DNA from: Hysterium pulicare CBS 123377
Lineage: Eukaryota > Ascomycota > Dothideomycetes > Hysteriales > Hysteriaceae
Assembly (NCBI GenBank): GCA_000467715.1
Contig: AJFK01000549.1
Span: 1 to 64,000, forward strand
Reading direction: 5' to 3'
DNA: 64,000 bases
Position numbers and translations under genes: made by a program. The notes under the pieces were generated by a model. That model worked only from the letters and a program-made list of their open reading frames with translations, had not been told where the DNA came from and made no database searches. Each line of letters opens with the position of its first letter. Positions within the stretch are counted from its first letter, which is position 1. Positions 11,863 through 23,854 of this stretch are shown piece by piece.

Positions 11863-12352
11863 GTCTTCGATACGCTATACACTAAGTTACCGCAGCACTA
11901 GGTCTTGATGGACTCCTTCTTCGGTGTTCACGGCGTTCTTGGAGTAATGTTTTTCCTTTGAATGGATACCTGTAGAATACTTTCTTCGAGGTTATGAACG
12001 TGTGGCACGATTCAATACTGCTGAGCTTGTATCTATTAGCCTCCTTCGAGGTTATGTATCTTCCATTCCGTATTCTTATTCCTCTGATGCGTTATTGTGG
12101 TTCGAGCGAAAGCATGAAAATATAGCTGTCTTATCAAACAACGTATCTCTTTTATTCGGGTACGTCTATCCAAACCGAAATAGCACCAATCATAGGAAGA
12201 GATGGAGATGATATTCAATGAAATACCGCGGGGCTCTTATATCAAAGTCCTTCAAACAAGCACTCCCAAATACCCAAAACGTCTCCCAGACTCCCCTCAA
12301 CGCCCCAAGCCCTGCCCCAAACTCCTCCCATCACTCCTCGCGCGGGAACCCC
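11863..12352. other. intergenic
   Basis: Space between two convergent genes, so it holds two 3' ends. A 15-bp direct repeat (CTTCGAGGTTATG plus flanks) occurs near 11984 and 12042. No gene seen. Confidence 0.5.
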
Positions 12353-13786
12353 TCAAATATGAAACAAAAACCTAGCAATCATCCCCGGTCCCCCCAACGC
12401 CTTCCCCAAATCCTCAATCTCCCCCGGCAACTTCAAATCGACACACGAACAATTCTGTCCGCCCCACAAATACGCCGTCACATCCGTGACCGTCGAGTTA
12501 CTGATCCCGGTACAGACGGCTAGAGACTTGGACACGGCGTCTGGCTTGGAGGCGTAGTAGGTGATGACGTAAGCATATACGGCGATGATGTTCGTTGCGT
12601 AGAGCGCGGCGAGGATGGCGTACGAGATGTATTTGTGGGGGTTGCGGTTGAGGGGATGATAGGAGTCGCGGTTTGTTTTGCGGGGGGTGGCGTCGTCTGG
12701 CGTTGTGCCTGTTTCGGCGGCATAGACGTTGGGCATGGATTTGGGTTGGTAGGGATCGTTTTGGTAATAAGGTTGTTGTTGATGCGGATATTGTTGCTGC
12801 TGATACGGATACTGTTGCTGCTGGTATGACTGCTGTTGCTGTTGCTGTTGCTGCTCCTGATACCTTTTCTGCTGCTGCTCGTCGTATATGGATTGAGGTT
12901 GATACGGTTCGGCTTGTTGCGGTGCACCGTTTCTCTTCCACTGCCACCATTCGAAGTCTTTCTGGAGTTGGTAGACGAGAGTGCCGAGGAAGAATAGACC
13001 GAGGACACCTTCGAACGCCTTGTTGACGACCGCTGGAAAGGATTTAGACTCAAACATGGCGAGCGAGCTACTGTTGGCGCAGTTAAATGTGTAAGTCTTC
13101 TGCGGGAATAAAGCGGGATCGGTATAAGCGGAGCAATTCCCGTTACCCACGAAATCATCTTCCAGGACAGTGGTACACCATTTACTGCTCAGCTGGTACA
13201 GCGGTGCGGATCCAACAATCGGAAGCGTAAACAGAGCGAAGTTGGCCATGACGACGAAAGCAACAAACCACGCTACGATTCTGGCCTTCCAGCGCATTCG
13301 GATTTTGGCGCCGTACATCTGGGCACCTATGCAGAAGAGACCGATGTAGGCATTTCCACCAGCTCTACGAACCAATGGTCGAGTACTCCAATTGCGCCGA
13401 AGGTGGTCAAGACCACTGACTGCTTGGAAGAATGTCCAGAAGAGACCGATGGCGGATATGACGGATGTGACACCGCCCATGCCGGGCTTGAGTGTCCAGA
13501 CGCCGTCTTCTGGTTTCTGCTTCTGCCATCCTTTGCCTATTGTGTACATGCCGATGCCGAGGTCGATGACTCCGCCGATGATGGAGGTCCACCATGGTAG
13601 GGAGTGAGTCACTCCGACAGGAACGACATCGAGCAAACTTGATGAGTTGGTAGAGTTTGTGGGAGAGTTGATGAAAGTGGAGTTGCCTGGGACAGTTGAT
13701 GTAAATGCGAGAGCGGACTGAGGCAGGGAGAAAAGCGATAAGGAGATTAAGAGTATAATGGAGGAGGGCATATCGCGATTGTTCAT
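12353..13786 (-). CDS. polytopic membrane protein with Gln-rich loop
   Basis: A single open frame. I chose the ATG at 13786 (477 residues; another at 13771 gives 472) because an N-terminal signal or anchor segment (SSIILLISLSLFSLPQSALA) follows directly. The frame is open to 13870. After an Asn/Ser/Thr-rich, glycosylation-prone stretch come about six membrane segments, including WWTSIIGGVIDLGIGMYTIG, ARIVAWFVAFVVMANFALF and KYISYAILAALYATNIIAVY. A hydrophilic loop between the fifth and sixth carries a Gln/Tyr/Pro-rich tract (QQQQQQQQSYQQQQYPYQQQ), encoded by CAG/CAA runs. Cys residues lie in two putative outer loops. I know no named family. The topology suggests a plasma-membrane or vacuolar protein. 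The glutamine tract is probably variable between strains. Confidence 0.7.
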   Translation of the reverse strand: MNNRDMPSSIILLISLSLFSLPQSALAFTSTVPGNSTFINSPTNSTNSSSLLDVVPVGVTHSLPWWTSIIGGVIDLGIGMYTIGKGWQKQKPEDGVWTLKPGMGGVTSVISAIGLFWTFFQAVSGLDHLRRNWSTRPLVRRAGGNAYIGLFCIGAQMYGAKIRMRWKARIVAWFVAFVVMANFALFTLPIVGSAPLYQLSSKWCTTVLEDDFVGNGNCSAYTDPALFPQKTYTFNCANSSSLAMFESKSFPAVVNKAFEGVLGLFFLGTLVYQLQKDFEWWQWKRNGAPQQAEPYQPQSIYDEQQQKRYQEQQQQQQQQSYQQQQYPYQQQQYPHQQQPYYQNDPYQPKSMPNVYAAETGTTPDDATPRKTNRDSYHPLNRNPHKYISYAILAALYATNIIAVYAYVITYYASKPDAVSKSLAVCTGISNSTVTDVTAYLWGGQNCSCVDLKLPGEIEDLGKALGGPGMIARFLFHI

Positions 13787-15001
13787 ACTTGAAAACGTCA
13801 TGAAGCGCAAGGCTGACAAGGCAAGCAAACACCAACAAGATGAAAGATCTTGTCGCAGAAGATCAATCAATAATACCTAGGCTGTCTCGAGCCTTTGTAT
13901 TGCCAGTCCTCAGCGGATGTGGCTTAAGCCATCTCTCGTATCCTCAGAATCCATGACCCGAGTTGCGTCCGACTGGTAGGGCAGCATCTCCAAAACTCTT
14001 TACGGCGAATACTTTGAACACACTCGTTACTGTATTTGTGTATGATAAGCAGAGGGCTTTTTGAGGCTGAGGACGTCCTACCAGTTTATTTGCTGAAATC
14101 TGACGTCTAACTGTTCGAGGGGAGATTTACAGAGGCCAACGCTCATGCGGATGCAAAAGCAAGTGCATGAAGAGAAGCAAAGCTCCAAACAAAAGCTGGC
14201 AAATGCGCCACATTCTGTTCACGGCGTTCAGCTCCAACAAGGCGAAGCGAAGAATAAGAGTCTGGATAGGCCACAAGGCGATGCTGCCCCTGCATGTTGC
14301 TTGACGGGGGAGAATGCCGTGGTGTGCTCCAAGCGCGGAGCGTCCCCCTCGGGCCCAACCCTAAATCTGGCCCCTGATAGCTCGGCTAAAACGTCCGTAT
14401 ACAGCGCCGCTATGCATGAACTCCGCCAAAAGGGTCGTTCTGGCCGATGCCGTCTGTCTATTTCTCTTCCCACTGCCCTCTACCCCCGTTCTGCCATGTA
14501 TTGATTCCCGGGGTGCTTGCATGACGTTCAAGAGAATTGGGAGGTGAGGGTGGCCTGTGTTGTTCTTTTGTTACGTGATTGATAAGAGAAGCAAACACTA
14601 TATGATTCCTCTATAGGAAGATGTCGGAGCAGGACGAGACTTAACCCTACATCGGAGGAGAGGACTTATAAAAGGTGTGGGAGTTGTCCGACGATTGTTT
14701 AGGCTTTGGGAAAAGAGACAAATGGCTTTTGCGGCCGTGGGATCATTATTAACATCACTCAAAGTCAATAGGCTGATGAAGTTCTAAGTTTCTTGCATTA
14801 GCTAAGAAACACTCCCGTTCCGATGACCCATTCCTGAAGGCCTGCTTGGCCCATTGTTTATTGTGTTACTATGCCTTCCTGCTAGAGCCTCGATGCCGAG
14901 AAGAAAGAAGCCTCATAGGAAGGTGATGAAAGAAAGCATTACAGAAAGAGAAGGGATTCAAAGTCGTGCATGCCACGAATAGGACTCCCGACCGAATCTC
15001 T
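13787..15001. other. intergenic
   Basis: About 1.2 kb with the promoter of the Gln-rich membrane protein on one side and the 3' region of the zinc-knuckle gene on the other. No gene was recognised. Confidence 0.5.
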
Positions 15002-17114
15002 TTACCAAGCAGAGGTAGTGGCCGGTTCATTGACCCAGGAGTCACCACCAGCTGGAGCTGGATCGTTGTTCCATCCACCGGTAGCAGTTTCAGCAGGAGC
15101 GCTGTCCCAACCACCAGCAGCGGCAGTGCCACCACCGACGGAAACACCGCCATCGCCACCAAACCCACCACCACCATCATCCTCGCCTGCGATCGGAGCA
15201 TTGCAGCGTTTGATGGTATGGCCCACTGTGAACAAGTTAGTATGGGCTCCGGAGACTTTCAGCAGCAATTACTCACTTTCTCCGCAGTTGGAGCACTTGA
15301 CCTTACTCCAATCCTTCGGCTGTGGGCAGTCACGACTGAAATGGCCGGCTGTGTAGAAGTCAGTATACGCAATATAATTTGGGAGAGGCTCTCTTACTTT
15401 GTTCGCAGTTGCGGCAAGTAACAGTGTCGGGGTTACGCGGCTGATCGCACTCGCGAGCCATGTGGTCCTCAGAGCCGCAGTTGCGGCATCCTTTCGGCTT
15501 CAATTGGACATTTGGACAGTCCTTGGAGAAGTGGCCCACTGTTTGAAGGTTAGCGAGTGATGGAAAAGAGAAGGCCGAAGCATGGATGCTCACTTTCGTT
15601 GCATTTACGGCACTCGACTCCTTCTGCGCTACGAGGCTCAGGACATTCCTGGAGCTGTGTTAGTATGTTTGCTCAGGAGACCAATACTATCAACGTACCT
15701 TGGAGTTGTGACCGGGTTGCTTGCAGTTCCTGCAAGCGAATGGGTTGACTCGCTCTTGCTTGCAATCACGGGCGCGGTGACCTGGATATGAGATGGTAAG
15801 TATGCATCACGGCATCGATACAGAGACGAGTGACTTACCCAACTCGTTGCAGTAGACACAGCGAATCTCGGGACCTTGGTGAGGCTCTCGCTCTTGCTTG
15901 CATGACTTGGAGATATGACCGAGTTCTATGTCATGGTTAGTAAATGGGCAACACGTTGGGATACTTGACGTTACCTCCGCAGGTACTGCACATTGGAATT
16001 CCACGATCTTGTACAAAGCCAGAATTTGCCAGACGCTTCAGATTCTCCTCAGCATCGGCAGGCCAGCCTTGAGCAAACTTGGCGCGACGAGGCTTATCCG
16101 AGAATTGGAAAGTGAGGACAAATTCGCGGTCGAGGTTGCCGAGCATGTCAACGACAGTGCTGTTCTTCTCCTTTTCGGCATCACGGGTGACTGCAATGAG
16201 ATACACTGGCAGATTCTGCTCGCGCATGACCTTCTCGATTTCTACGAAGGTGAAGCTGTCGCCGATTGCACGAGCATAAGCCTTCAAGCACTAGAGATAC
16301 GAAGAGGACAGATCAGCTGTTGATGATATGGCATGTATAGGATTGGTGAGCCTACCGTGCGGAAGCTATCGAGATCCTTAGCCTTCGCGGCATCGACGAG
16401 TTTGGCGTACGCCTCTTCATCGGACATCTCTGGAACTCCAGTCCAGTCCATAGCGCGACGAGATTGGCATTCAGAGGTGACGTGACCTGCCTAGCATTAG
16501 CCTTGATTCCATGACCGAGCTTTGTAGATGGCTTACCCTCCTGTTTGCAGTTCTTGCAGATGGTAGGACCTTTGGTTGGGCAGTCTCTAGCCTGGTGGCC
16601 TTCTTGCTGGCATAGACGGCAGGTGCCAGTGAAAGCACGCTCGACGCGAGGATTGGTACAGTCGGCTTTGTTGTGGCCAACCTCACCACAGTTGAAGCAT
16701 TCGCCCATGAGTTTCTTGTCTGGACATTCGCGGGCGAAGTGACCGGATTGGCCGCAGCTGGCGAGAGGTTAGCAAGTGTTAGGAAGAGAAGAGAACCTAG
16801 AGGATACGAACACTCGGCAGGCATCGTCACCACCACCGCCTCCGTTCATGTCACCACCGCCAAAACCACCATTATCTCCAAATCCATTGGAGGTACCAGC
16901 GTTGAAGCCTTCTTGCCAGCCGGTCTCGCCGCCACTGCCGTTGGGGTGGCTCTGGGACTGGGTCTGCCACGAGTTGCCTGCATAGAGTGAGCGAGATCTT
17001 ATTGAGTGAAGCCAGGAAATGAGCAGGTCAGCGTCAAGCTTGAGGTGAACCCCGCTGCGAGGCGTCAACGTGCTATAGTGAGCTATACATACCGGAGTCT
17101 TGGTTCCACGACAT
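15002..17114 (-). CDS. zinc-knuckle protein with eleven CCHC motifs
   Basis: Eleven exons (17114-17093, 16977-16812, 16757-16537, 16486-16356, 16290-15975, 15925-15839, 15781-15699, 15648-15594, 15538-15398, 15348-15277, 15225-15002) join in phase to 505 residues. A Gly/Asn-rich head leads into four CCHC knuckles (first CRVCGQSGHFAREC). A central segment of about 140 residues without knuckles follows (through AIGDSFTFVEIEKVMREQ and FVLTFQFSDKPRRAKF). Seven more knuckles follow (first CSTCGELGHISKSC, last CSNCGEMGHTIKRC). The tail is Gly/Ala/Trp-rich with WD and WN repeats. Knuckles of this CNBP/Gis2/Byr3 kind bind single-stranded nucleic acid, and yeast relatives bind mRNA and act in translation. 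Several introns fall between knuckles, as expected if the array grew by exon duplication. The second intron needs an uncommon 5' site (GTTCGT). Confidence 0.9.
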
Positions 17115-17777
17115 TACGCCAAGTTTCGGAGGTGGTGCTGAATGATTGATGTCAACAAGGTCAGAGTAGAGAAGAGAAGAGTGTGAGCAAATTGTTGTGG
17201 CCGGAAGAAGTATTGTTCCGGAAGGTGGCGTGACGGGGTGAAGTGAAGGACGCGCGCGTGCAATGACGTCTTGCTCGGTGGAGGTGAAGGTGAAGGCAAG
17301 AGGATGACTTACATGACTAAAAACAGTAGACTGGAAGACGAAATAACTAGAATTGATTCAATTGTCGTCCAGTACTTGGCGAGAACTTCTGCTATGGTAA
17401 GAATAGAAACGCTGATAAACAATGCTGCTACCAAGAACGTCATATTGATGTTAGAGAAAAGGTCTACAACGGGGATGCCTAGCAGTAATAAAGCTGGCCC
17501 AAAGCCGGCTCAAGCTCTCCTTCCTTATACCTAGATAAACAGCCTACAGCCTGCACCATCCAAAACAGTGATTAGGAAAGCCCTACCGCGCAGGCCCGGA
17601 CAGAGAGCTTACGCAAGTTGGCCTAGCGAAGCTTAGTCCAAGTCTCGCTGACTAGAATAAGGGAGGCTATCTTACCTCAGATTGAAGAGATAAGTTTTAT
17701 CTTTATCTAGAAGCTTTTTGTCGTTATACCTGTTTCCAGCCTATACTTAGGCAATGTTGAAGCATCTTAATCTCCAT

Positions 17778-18115
17778 CTGTTTTGGAATTTCTAAACCCT
17801 GTGCATAGCTAGTTCGGGCTCTGTCCAATGCCTCAAGTCCAGTTCGCCTCTTGACCTCTTTCCCACGGTATCAAAGTATCTAGATCTCCTTTTTGCTTAG
17901 TCGAGCCTCTAGTTAGGGATTTATAGCTTGCAGTACTTTCATACCTATCTGCTTTGGCATCTGTAAACCCTATCCATAGCCAGTTCGGGCTCTGTCCAAT
18001 GCCTCAAGTCCAGTTCGCCTCTTGACCCCTTCCCTGTATCAGAGTATCTAAACCTCTATTTTACTTAGTCCAGCCTTTAGTCAGGGAATGATAGGGTACA
18101 GCACTCACCGGATGT
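17778..18115. repeat. tandem duplication, 171-bp period
   Basis: The block AGTTCGGGCTCTGTCCAATG and its continuation CCTCAAGTCCAGTTCGCCTC occur at 17811 and again at 17982. The flanking parts (TCTGTTTTGGAATTTCTAAA against TCTGCTTTGGCATCTGTAAA, and CTTAGTCGAGCCTCTAGT against CTTAGTCCAGCCTTTAGT) show two units. Differences are mostly C/T changes. Confidence 0.8.
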
Positions 18116-18199
18116 AGCATTTTCCAATAAAATGAACATCCAAATCTCCAACTCTTCCCGCAGTACATCTCAAACCCACCACTACCGGTAGCATAGCAT

Positions 18200-18290
18200 G
18201 TCGCCATACCTATCTTTCTCCCGCAAAGCCATTTGGACTCGGTACAGAGCATTGAAACCAGGTCCCTGAATAGGGTGGAAGGGAATACAG
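18200..18290. repeat. partial trace of the dispersed MITE-like element
   Basis: Blocks ATACCTATCTTTCTCCCGC and TTTGGACTCGGTACAGAGCAT match the middle of the copy at 43749-43957. No ends kept. Confidence 0.35.
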
Positions 18291-18943
18291 AATAGGGGCA
18301 AGAAGACTCGATACAGTGAAAGCTAAGAGTTAAAAAGTAGAAGACCTCTTAAGAAGAGGAGAGATGAACCCTTTTACCCACCACCCCTAACCACCTAGGA
18401 ATGCAGTCGAACCAACGTGGAAGCTCCCACAGTGGCGACCTCCATTCAAGACCTATCCCACAATTCAATTGGACCCGTGATACAGTGAGGACCTTGATAT
18501 GACCGCGCATGTCCAACTTCCGGGTGCTTCTAATACTGTCACGAGTTATGAGATATGGAGAAGAATAACAAGTAATAAAATACTGCGCTTTACGAAAAAT
18601 TATTCAAGGATACCAGTAGGGTGAAATAGAATACCAAATTCTAGATTTAGAGGAACGTTCTCGAGCATTTGAAAGAAAAAGGTCAGATTTCATCTCCTGT
18701 CTAGAATGTGGTATCAAACCTTCATCAATGCCTTATGCTGCGACAAGGAGAAGAAAGCAAATGCAGTAAACTACTTAGACAAAATGTCGTAAGAACACCC
18801 ACCCTTCGCCTCGTATCGAACGCTCGAGGTCATACAAAAAATACAGCAATCGTGAGCGAAAGCAATCCAATCCGGCAACGGTCATCTAAACCGTGGATTT
18901 AGCGGCACCCACACCTATTTTCTCTAGGATTGGCAAGTTCGAA

Positions 18944-21900
18944 TTATACACCGCGGAACTGTGCAGAAGTTAGTCTCTGTAAGGTCTGACGTGGAAAAGA
19001 AGAAAGCACTCACCATCCTGACGATCAAGAACCACATAGCCCCAATAAACCTGAACAAACTCAATCCGGCCACACTCCAAAGCACGACTGCAAGATATAT
19101 TGTTGCCTTCCTACTCTCGTCATCCTGCTCATTTCCTTTCGCTGTAACCTGAAGCCCACCAGTCTGCAGCACAACCGCACAAAGCGCCAGATTACAGAAC
19201 ATCCAGAACAGCACGACTGAAGATCTGAACCCTTTGTAATAATCTTCCTGCTTGTCCTCGGCGCTGGGAGTCTTCTTCGGCTCAACGTACTTGGTCGAGA
19301 AAACCCGCAGTTCGGTTTCGTACTGGCTGTTGAGATCGGCATCGTCGGTGGGAGCATGAATGTCGGCCTTGCCATCGGCTTTGACGTTGACGGAAGGAAG
19401 CTTTTCGGGTTTCACATCGCCTTTTGTGCCCCATGTGATGTCGTGCGTATTACAGAAGGCGTAGACGTTGAGGATGTTGATGTAGGTTGGGGTCAGAAGG
19501 AGATATTGAATGAACTACAAGAGATGTTAATGCAGAAATTGGGCCGGGTGATTGAGGTGTGCTTACCGATGTGAACATGTGCCAAGGATCGAAGAAGATG
19601 ATCGAGACGACAAGCCACATAACATAGGTTGACGCCATGGAGACAATGAGCGTGAAGAATATAGGGTCGCTGAAAATCGATCCGAGCGAGAACCCTCCGT
19701 CCTTGTGTAGTTGGGTTTGGATTGACTTCACGGTGATGAATATGGACGCAAACATCAGATATCTGGTATTTTGTTAGCCCGCTATCCGCTTTGTCAAAGT
19801 TGGTTGTACTTACGCCATAATAAGCACCCAGAAGTAAACCATACTCATATAAAACTTGTTCGAACCTTGTGGACGATTACCAAGAGCAAGAACGAAGCAA
19901 GTTACCAGAGTTCCGAGATATGTCCATTCGAATACGACGAATAACACTTTTCCAGCCGTACCGAGCAGACCCGCCAAAGAATTCGTCAAGATGTGGAAAA
20001 CCAGGAAGAAATTGCCAATAGCGAACCAAGCGAAGAGCATGCTGATGGTCTGGTAGAAGAACTCAATCAAAAACATGAATTTCCGTAGGAAAGAGTGATC
20101 GCTGCGGAAGATTTCGTGCGAGTGAGCTAGTGCGTACACTGCGGCGAAGAAACTGCCGTTTAACCATCTTCGTCGTTGTAGAATGAAGTCGGCCATTTCC
20201 GTGGGCACGTCGGTTTCACCGTTGGCTGACTTGACGTATTGCAGAATCCAATGGCAATTTCTCTTAGAGACGAGTTCGAAGCAAAGGATACGATCTTCAG
20301 CGAGATACATGTTGGCAGTGAAGATACCGGCGTTGGCACCATGCATCTTCTCTCCAGCGAAGTACTTCTCCAGCGGTCCGTTTCCAGTCTTATCATTCTG
20401 CAGAGCCACATACCTGTACGCTGAGAACGCACCAGGAAGCACAGAAATGAAACCGAAAGCGGATTCCAGAGGTTTATCTAGGATGTTGCTCATCTTGTAC
20501 TCGAAATTTTGGGTAGCGACGAGAGGATTAAGGAGCTTCTTTCCGTGCACCAACATAGCCTTGATTTCACCACAAGCGCCAGCGCACATTGGCTCCAGAT
20601 CAAAAGCTTTCCACAGATGATAGACGGAATCCTTTCCTGGCTTAGTACCAGCATCGATGAGTACGCAGATATTCGGGTTGAGGACGGAACCGAAGGCCTG
20701 GAAAAACCAACGATGAGAATTGATCTTCTTTTGATTCTTTTCTTTCAGACAGAAAAGCATTTGAACGGGTGTGGTGCCCTTCTTCACCCCAACAACGCCT
20801 TTCTTGATTTCAAGCATCATCTGTGTTGTGTACTCATAGATATGCGCCGTGACATCCTTGCCGTTGACTTGCTGCTTCGCAATTCCATCTTGGTAGACTC
20901 CCATGGCAGCGAGCACCGCTCTCGTTCTTGGGTTGATTTTGGCACGGCCATCGCTGACGACGCACACAACGATCTTCTTCCACGCCTGATCGCCCCACGT
21001 CTTGCTGCTGGTTCTAGAGTTCATAAACTCAATGTTCTTGATAACACCCATCATTGTTCTCGCAAACAGCTCGTCCTCCTCGTTATACATCGTGACAACA
21101 ATGAAGAGTTCCGTATGCCGAGGCTTGGCGAATAAATTTTGGCGCAGCGTAAATCGTTCGGCCGCGAAATCTGCTGGATCGCAAGTTGCGGCCGTATATC
21201 TCATATGTGTGTACTCATCACGCTCGGGAGGCTGAGCATGCGGAACCTGATTGAGCAACCTCGGCGGGATTGGACAATCCAGAACCAGATTTCCCTTGAA
21301 CAGTTGTACCTCCTTCACAGTCTTCCATCTCTTTATGGGCGCGGGACTTGGCGTTGGCAATGGTTCATCTTGATAATCCCCTGGATGACCTTCCATGTCT
21401 TGGTGCATGTCGTGTGGGCTTGTTGGATCCGGCCCATATTTATTCTCTTCTCCCATCATGGGTCGCCGGTCGTCATCATCCTGCCAGTAATGCTGGTCTT
21501 GCGCCCCATAATGCGGCTGCTCGTCGTGTGGGGAAGGGTTGTAGGGCTGCGTGTAATATGCATCGTGGTGCGCTTCAGGATCTATTGCATAACTGCCACC
21601 ATGGGGATGGGTGATGTAGTCGTCATGGTAATCGTTCGGGCCATAGGGGATATTCTCTACAGAATACTACGGCAACCCCGTTAGCTTGGGTCTTGTACTG
21701 CCATAGGCGCAGATTCCTCCTACTCACACTTGGTTGTAATTGTAGTCTATCGCCTGGTGTGCCTGGCCCATGACCTGGACCCATAGGTATTTCAAGAGGA
21801 GCTCCAGGGCCGGCTGGCGCATAAGGTCTGTCATCGAGCTGATATCCTTGAAGAGGGTGCCCTGGAGAGGGTGAGCGTCCAGTTCTTCGAGGATCCATTT

Positions 21901-22182
21901 GATAGTGTTCTTCTTCTCCGCCGCCTATGGACCCTGAACCAGTTCGTTGTTAGTATATATATGCAATAGGCCCCAAATTTGCGTGTATGTCGCAGCTTTC
22001 AGTGGGGGCGGACGGTAAAGTAAAATTGCATGAGTCTCGTGGCTAATATGACTGGGTCTGGGCAGAGCTTGATATCTGGGGAAATACAAAGGAAAATGGT
22101 CCCCGCAGCGCAAGTTCTGAGGCGTCGTAATGCGGTTCGAAAGTGAAAGGAAACGCAACTTACCAAGTCGGTTGTAAGACAT
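18944..22182 (-). CDS. chitin synthase (division 1, probably class I)
   Basis: Six exons (22182-22164, 21924-21728, 21654-19814, 19762-19567, 19514-19014, 18958-18944) join in phase to 922 residues. The last exon codes only FRGV and the stop. The head is Pro/His/Asp-rich and soluble. The synthase core follows with [14 protein letters not shown], the [14 protein letters not shown] block and the acceptor motif [13 protein letters not shown] near residue 563. The C-terminal half has about seven membrane segments, with [20 protein letters not shown] just before a cytosolic tail segment. The enzyme transfers GlcNAc from UDP-GlcNAc to chitin at the plasma membrane. Lack of a myosin domain and the short head exclude classes [16 protein letters not shown] and the overall length favour class I over III, but the class should be settled by a tree. 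The second 5' splice site has a one-step alternative (phase 1), giving an equally open frame. Confidence 0.93.
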
Positions 22183-23163
22183 GTTAGTAGCGCTTTGTTT
22201 GCTGCGCCTTCACTGGCTTCGAGGAGTGAGATCACCCGGACAAGGCACAGCGAGTGTATGGAATGCCACTGGTCGTCTCAAATATGGGGCTCTGTCGAAG
22301 TTCGAGTCTGACGCCGAAGATAGGCTGGGGTACGAGACGAGGATTGTTTTGGCGCGCTGGCTGGGATTGTTTACCCAGCAACAAGCGTTTACACAATCTA
22401 CAAAACTGCGAAAGTGAGAGTGTATGAGGATGAGCTGCTGGAAATATAGTTGAAAGATAATGTAGGATAGGAATCCGGTCAGCTTTCTCAGCCCTCAAGC
22501 CCTAAGATTCCTCGTTCACAGCTCGCGCAGCCACTGCCTTGGCGCGCCTGAAACTCGAGCTTTCCCCCTGTGAGATGGCCAAATGGAGGGGGCCAAGCCA
22601 CATTGCCGCGCATCTCTCGCCAGGAGCCACCACTCAGACCAAACCACGGCGGTTCTATTTACAGAAAGAAGGACGCAACGAAGTTAAATGGTATCGTGCA
22701 TCCCCAAGACTTCGCATTTGAGGATGCATATAAATTCAATGCGGAAGAAGATTCTCATTCATGGCCTGAGGCATTCGATTTCACCTGCATGCAGTGCAGC
22801 AATTTCACCTCAGCTGGGCGTCGCTAGGGTGACAAAGCTATCCTAATTTTATCCAAGTCGTGGATTAGCCTTCGTCTGCAAGCCCGAGGCTACTTGCGGT
22901 TAAAGCGACATACAGTTTCACAGTCGTGTGATTTCGAGGTTGCGGCTATCCGGTTCGTAGAGACAAACACAATGTGGAAAGGGGACCGTTTGCAAAGCAG
23001 CTGTGAATTGGATGGGGGGTCGCATAGACTCATGAGCATACTGCGACCCGCAGCGCACAGGTAGCGAAAAGATATCTCTCAATTCGGAATCTTGGCATTG
23101 ATATTGAACTTTGAGCATCCTCTCCATGATATCCAACAAACTTCCCCAAACACGCCCGCAACT
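22183..23163. other. divergent promoter region
   Basis: Nearly 1 kb shared upstream of chitin synthase (-) and the tyrosine phosphatase (+). Short open frames only. No gene recognised. Confidence 0.55.
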
Positions 23164-23854
23164 ATGACAGCAGGTGAATCCACGACCGCTTCAGCGGCAT
23201 CCAGTTCCACCTCCACAAATCAAAAACCCGTCTCCGTCCTCTTCGTCTGCCTAGGAAACATCTGTACGTTCTCCAAAAACCCCACCATCAACCCCTCCGC
23301 CAACTCCTTCACCTCTCAGTCATGTTCCTCCAAACTGACCTTCCTACCTTCCAGGTCGCTCTCCAATGGCCGAAGGCGTCTTCCGCCACCTCACTCAATC
23401 CCCCAAAACCCCCCATCCCCTCATCTCGCGCATTGATTCCTGCGGCACAGGAGCCTACCACGTCGGCGACAGTCCAGATCCTCGCACCATGAGCACACTC
23501 ACCAACAATGGTATAACCACCTATACACACGCCGCGCGTAAATTCCAAACGTTCGACTTCGCGACTTTCGATTATATATTCGCCATGGACGACGATAACC
23601 GGGATTATCTGGAGAGGGCAAGGAAGAGGGTTCTGAAAGCGGCTGGAGGGGATGAGGAGGATGTGGGTAAGGTTATGTTGTGGGGGAATAGGGAGTTCGG
23701 GGGACGGGATTGGAAGGGGAGGGCTGGAGAGGAGGAGGTTCAGGATCCTTATTATGGGGCTAGAGATGGGTTTGAGATTGCTTATGAGCAGTGTGTTAGG
23801 TTTACGAGGGGTTTTTTGAAGTATTTGGAGGCTGGAGAGGTGGGAGAGTCGTGA
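23164..23854 (+). CDS. low-molecular-weight protein tyrosine phosphatase
   Basis: Two exons (23164-23263, 23355-23854) give 199 residues. The intron splits the Cys codon of the active-site loop. The signature CX5R loop reads CLGNICRS (Cys29, Arg35), followed by PMAE. The general-acid segment DPYYG lies near residue 165 and the DDDNRDYL segment near residue 115, both as in the family. The first 22 residues are Thr/Ser/Ala-rich and extra. The enzyme dephosphorylates phosphotyrosine in the cytosol (Stp1/Ltp1 kin). The protein is a little longer than the usual ~160 residues because of the head and a Gly/Glu-rich insert around residues 140-160. It looks intact. Confidence 0.92.

Larger units (their letters stand above)
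17115..18943. other. intergenic, TpA-rich, with old repeats
   Basis: About 1.8 kb between the 5' end of the zinc-knuckle gene and the 3' end of the chitin synthase gene. It is rich in TpA and CTAG, as in sequence altered by repeat-induced point mutation. It contains a two-fold 171-bp repeat (17778-18115) and a partial trace of the dispersed element near 18200-18290. The stretch around 17290-17760 could be a worn mobile element, but I cannot assign a family. Confidence 0.45.

Noticed and set aside
12498-13158. Two long minus-strand frames rich in Thr, Ser and Arg
   Set aside because: They are alternate frames of the Gln-rich membrane protein, open only because of its repetitive codons.
18300-18560. 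Possible end of an old LTR element (CAGTGGCGACCTCC, later TGTCACGAG)
   Set aside because: No paired terminal repeat and no coding remains were found, so I cannot assign it.
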